Of a stretch of 64,000 nt of DNA, positions 61,583-64,000 are shown one piece after another. Made by a program: the position numbers and the translations under genes. Where the stretch lies: NCBI RefSeq assembly GCF_022024015.1, contig NZ_CP091786.1, positions 3,348,001 through 3,412,000 on the forward strand. Reading direction: 5' to 3'. Origin of the DNA: Prevotella sp. E9-3 (lineage in GTDB: Bacteria; Bacteroidota; Bacteroidia; Bacteroidales; Bacteroidaceae). The notes under the pieces are model-generated. The model was not told the origin of the DNA. It worked only from the letters and a program-made list of their open reading frames with translations, and made no database searches. Position 1 is the stretch's first letter. The number at the start of each line of letters is the position of its first letter.

Positions 61583-63472
61583 TTAGAATTCAGAATTAAG
61601 TATTTCCTTGCGGATACTGTCAACATCCAACCCCACGATTTTCAGCAGTTCGTTGACTGTACCATGTTCCACGAATTCGTCTGGCAAGCCCATACGAACC
61701 ACCTGTGGCTGATAACCGTGATCGCTCATCCATTCCAGTACGGCCGAACCCAGTCCGCCATTACGAACTCCATTCTCTACGGTAATAATCTTACGGAACT
61801 TGCGTCCAACCTCGTGAAGGATATTCTCGTCGAGCGGTTTCAGGAAGCGCATGTCATAATGGGCTGCTTTCGTTCCTTCAGCGGCCAGTCCGGCATTATT
61901 GCCCACTGGTCCGATAGACAGTACGGCCACGCCCTCGCCGTCTTTCATTTTGCGTCCGGTTCCCACTTCCATTTTCTCGAGCGGACAACGCCAGTCAGAA
62001 AGGACGCCACAGCCACGCGGATAACGAATGACAAAGGGTCCCATATCGGGCAGCTGGGCCGTGTACATCATACGACGCAATTCATGCTCGTCCATTGGTG
62101 AGCAAATAGTGAGATTAGGAATAGGCCGCAAACTGGCTAAGTCAAAAGCACCATGATGCGTTGGTCCGTCCTCGCCTACTAGTCCGGCACGGTCCAGACA
62201 GAGTACTACGGGCAGTCGGAGGATCGCCACATCATGAATAATATTATCGTACGCGCGTTGCGCGAAAGCGCTATAGATATTACAGAAAGGCAGCAAGCCG
62301 TCTTTTGCCATACCGGCTGAGAAAGTGACAGCATGACCTTCGGCAATACCCACGTCAAACGTGCGTTCGGGCATCGCCTGCATCATAATGTTCATGGAAC
62401 AACCTGTAGGCATGGCCGGTGTAACGCCTACTATACGTGGATTCTGCTTGGCCAGTTCTAAGAGTGTTTCACCGAAAACGTCCTGGAATTTAGCCGGTTT
62501 ACCCTTGGTGTCGCTCTTAATCAGTTCGCCTGTATTGGGATCGAAGCGTCCTGGCGCATGCCATATCGGGGTATAATCCTCGGCAGGAGCGAATCCGTGT
62601 CCTTTCTTTGTATGCAGATGCAGCAGTTTTGGTCCTTTCATATCCTTCAGTTGTCGAAGAATACGTACCAGTTCTTTCACATCGTGACCGCCGAAAGGAC
62701 CGAAATAGCGGATATTCATACCTTCAAAGATATTCTGCTGATGCGAAATGGCACTCTTGATGGCATTGGTCAAACGGATAAGACCTTTACGGCGGTCTTC
62801 CTTCAACAATCCCTTTGAGCTCAGCCATTGCGATACTTTGAAGCGTACACAGTTATAGGTTTCGTTGGTGTTCAGTCCCAACAGATATTGTTTCATGCCA
62901 CCCACCGACAGGTCGATAGACATGTTATTGTCGTTCAGAATGATCAGCATGTCGTTCGGACTCGACGACACGTTGTTCAGTCCCTCAAAAGCCAGTCCGC
63001 CACTCATGGCACCATCGCCGATGACGGCCACCACCTTGCGTGGAGAGGATGAAGATTTCTGAAAGTTGGCGGCTACTGCCATACCAAGAGCAGCCGAGAT
63101 ACTATTTGAAGCATGACCACATACGAACGAGTCGTACTCGCTTTCCTCTGGAGAAGGGAAAGGCTTGATGCCATGCAACTTACGATTTGTTTTGAATTGT
63201 TCGCGACGACCAGTCAGTATCTTATGTCCATAAGCCTGATGGCCCACATCCCATACGATGCGGTCTTCAGGAGTATTGAATACATAATGGAGTGCTACCG
63301 TCAGTTCCACCACGCCCAGGCTGGAGGCCAGATGGCCCGGATTCACCGACAGTTCTTCTACAATGTCCTGTCGCAACTCGTCACAGAGTTGTGGCAACTG
63401 ATCTACCGTAAGTTTTCTTAGGTCTGCAGGAAAGTTTATGCTACTGAGAAGTTCTTGATTATTTGCTTCCAC
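61583..63472 (-). CDS. dxs: 1-deoxy-D-xylulose-5-phosphate synthase
   Basis: The 629-aa TPP enzyme condenses pyruvate and glyceraldehyde-3-P, the first step of the MEP isoprenoid pathway. It has [14 protein letters not shown] [13 protein letters not shown] near residue 45, [16 protein letters not shown] near 76, the TPP motif [16 protein letters not shown] near 151, and the pyridine-domain [15 protein letters not shown] near 437. Length is normal. It lies between the FKBP gene (49 bp upstream) and trkA. Confidence 0.96.
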   Translation of the reverse strand: MEANNQELLSSINFPADLRKLTVDQLPQLCDELRQDIVEELSVNPGHLASSLGVVELTVALHYVFNTPEDRIVWDVGHQAYGHKILTGRREQFKTNRKLHGIKPFPSPEESEYDSFVCGHASNSISAALGMAVAANFQKSSSSPRKVVAVIGDGAMSGGLAFEGLNNVSSSPNDMLIILNDNNMSIDLSVGGMKQYLLGLNTNETYNCVRFKVSQWLSSKGLLKEDRRKGLIRLTNAIKSAISHQQNIFEGMNIRYFGPFGGHDVKELVRILRQLKDMKGPKLLHLHTKKGHGFAPAEDYTPIWHAPGRFDPNTGELIKSDTKGKPAKFQDVFGETLLELAKQNPRIVGVTPAMPTGCSMNIMMQAMPERTFDVGIAEGHAVTFSAGMAKDGLLPFCNIYSAFAQRAYDNIIHDVAILRLPVVLCLDRAGLVGEDGPTHHGAFDLASLRPIPNLTICSPMDEHELRRMMYTAQLPDMGPFVIRYPRGCGVLSDWRCPLEKMEVGTGRKMKDGEGVAVLSIGPVGNNAGLAAEGTKAAHYDMRFLKPLDENILHEVGRKFRKIITVENGVRNGGLGSAVLEWMSDHGYQPQVVRMGLPDEFVEHGTVNELLKIVGLDVDSIRKEILNSEF

Positions 63473-63521
63473 AATCGGTCAATCTTAGTTCTGACAAAAC
63501 GATCATACCCTACCCACATCC

Positions 63522-64000
63522 TTAGATGTTTGGCAGGGCAGTCCCTTCTGGGGCAATGGCATAGAGTGTCATATCGAAAATCAGTGTACTATAGGCGGGG
63601 AGTCCAGTCTGACTGGCAGCTCCATAGCCCAAAGCATAGGGGATATATACACGCCATGTATCGCCGCGATGCATGTGCAGCAATGCTGTGGTAAATCCTA
63701 ATACCGTGCCCGACACTTTGAAACGGGCCGTAGCATTCGTTTTCACGTTGTAGTCGCCATAAACAGTGCCGTCAAAGATTTTTCCGTCGGAACTGTTGGC
63801 CACTTCAGTCGATATGATACGTCCCTGATAGCTCACCCTCACCGAGTCGTTGAACAGGGGTCTCACCGTGTCGGTAGTCTCAAAACCGGTAGGAATCACC
63901 TTCACATAGATATAATCGGTATTCTTTCCGGGTATTGAGTCGGCACTCTTTGAGAAGCACTTGATTTTCTTCCAAGTACCTGAGCCATTGGCGAGCGAGT
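63522..64000 (-). CDS. FKBP-type peptidyl-prolyl isomerase, partial
   Basis: The frame is open to the right edge, so the N-terminus is missing. The visible 158 residues begin SLANGSGTWKKIKCFSKSAD. They include VKVIPTGFETTD, DSVRVSYQGRII near the expected start of the FKBP domain, and GFTTALLHMHRGDTWRVYIP and YSTLIFDMTLYAI at its end. This matches FKBP folds, which speed proline isomerisation in exported proteins. Bacteroidota members are often lipoproteins; the anchor cannot be seen here. Confidence 0.85.
   Translation of the reverse strand, partial: SLANGSGTWKKIKCFSKSADSIPGKNTDYIYVKVIPTGFETTDTVRPLFNDSVRVSYQGRIISTEVANSSDGKIFDGTVYGDYNVKTNATARFKVSGTVLGFTTALLHMHRGDTWRVYIPYALGYGAASQTGLPAYSTLIFDMTLYAIAPEGTALPNI

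Overview
The window looks like chromosomal DNA of a Prevotella-type bacterium (Bacteroidota, Prevotellaceae). The evidence is seen in the sequence. Promoters repeatedly match the Bacteroidota -7 box TAnnTTTG, there are almost no Shine-Dalgarno sequences, and several secreted proteins end in the short lysine-rich tail GLYI(K/I)(G/D).KK. Characteristic Bacteroidota genes are present: a fused murF-alr, ftsX-DUF3098-uppP, GSCFA, peptidase C10, SusD-like protein, YfhO and GH76. No rRNA operon, IS transposase, phage or CRISPR array is visible.

Region 1 (1 to about 9.8 kb) is accessory and defence-like. It holds the start of an Abi-type protein running off the left edge, a scrap of ispF, a type II antitoxin followed by a broken toxin start, two tiny ORFs and an orphan DUF2442-HTH regulator with a palindromic operator-like site. 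A leftward operon follows: a PLD-nuclease/SNF2-like helicase (1106 aa), an Eco57I-like adenine methyltransferase with its own recognition domain (976 aa), and a truncated third gene. This reads as a two-subunit restriction-modification or defence system. Its 5' leader is about 360 nt long and holds two coupled mini-ORFs and a long imperfect hairpin. Upstream lie a three-unit palindrome array with exact 21-bp period and a candidate 300-nt non-coding RNA with its own promoter and terminator.

Region 2 (9.9 to 31.5 kb) is mostly core. It carries two glycosyltransferases, argS, a secreted PL11 rhamnogalacturonan lyase, RNase H, ribD and murF-alr. A leftward radical SAM-purN-GSCFA operon follows, then a rightward ftsX-DUF3098-uppP-truB-queA-folK run, rpsO and a secreted C10 cysteine protease with leucine-rich repeats.

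Region 3 (31.7 to 49.5 kb) mixes envelope and secreted proteins with housekeeping genes. It contains an orphan SusD-SusE/F fusion, a small lipoprotein, typA, a 5'-truncated FIVAR/sugar-binding-like protein followed by a 53-aa acidic-tailed peptide, and luxS-mtnN (activated methyl cycle and AI-2). rpsT, tRNA-Glu, yfhO, recO, a GH76 mannanase and an uncharacterised secreted alpha/alpha-barrel-like protein complete it.

Region 4 (49.6 to 64 kb) starts with an etfB-etfA-acyl-CoA dehydrogenase operon. That operon has been invaded twice, by a 166-bp hairpin element (MITE-like) and by a DUF559 endonuclease cassette bounded by 40-bp inverted repeats. Next come a double-domain CE12 rhamnogalacturonan acetylesterase, a PurF-like protein that lacks the N-terminal cysteine, and a leftward FKBP-dxs-trkA-trkH-manA run that leaves the window.

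PL11 and the double CE12 enzyme together suggest use of acetylated rhamnogalacturonan-I, although they lie 37 kb apart. The most unusual structure is a recurring regulatory-looking element: three palindromes spaced exactly 21 bp apart, seen at three unrelated intergenic sites (9.3, 21.8 and 54.2 kb). All functional calls come from reading motifs; no database search was run.
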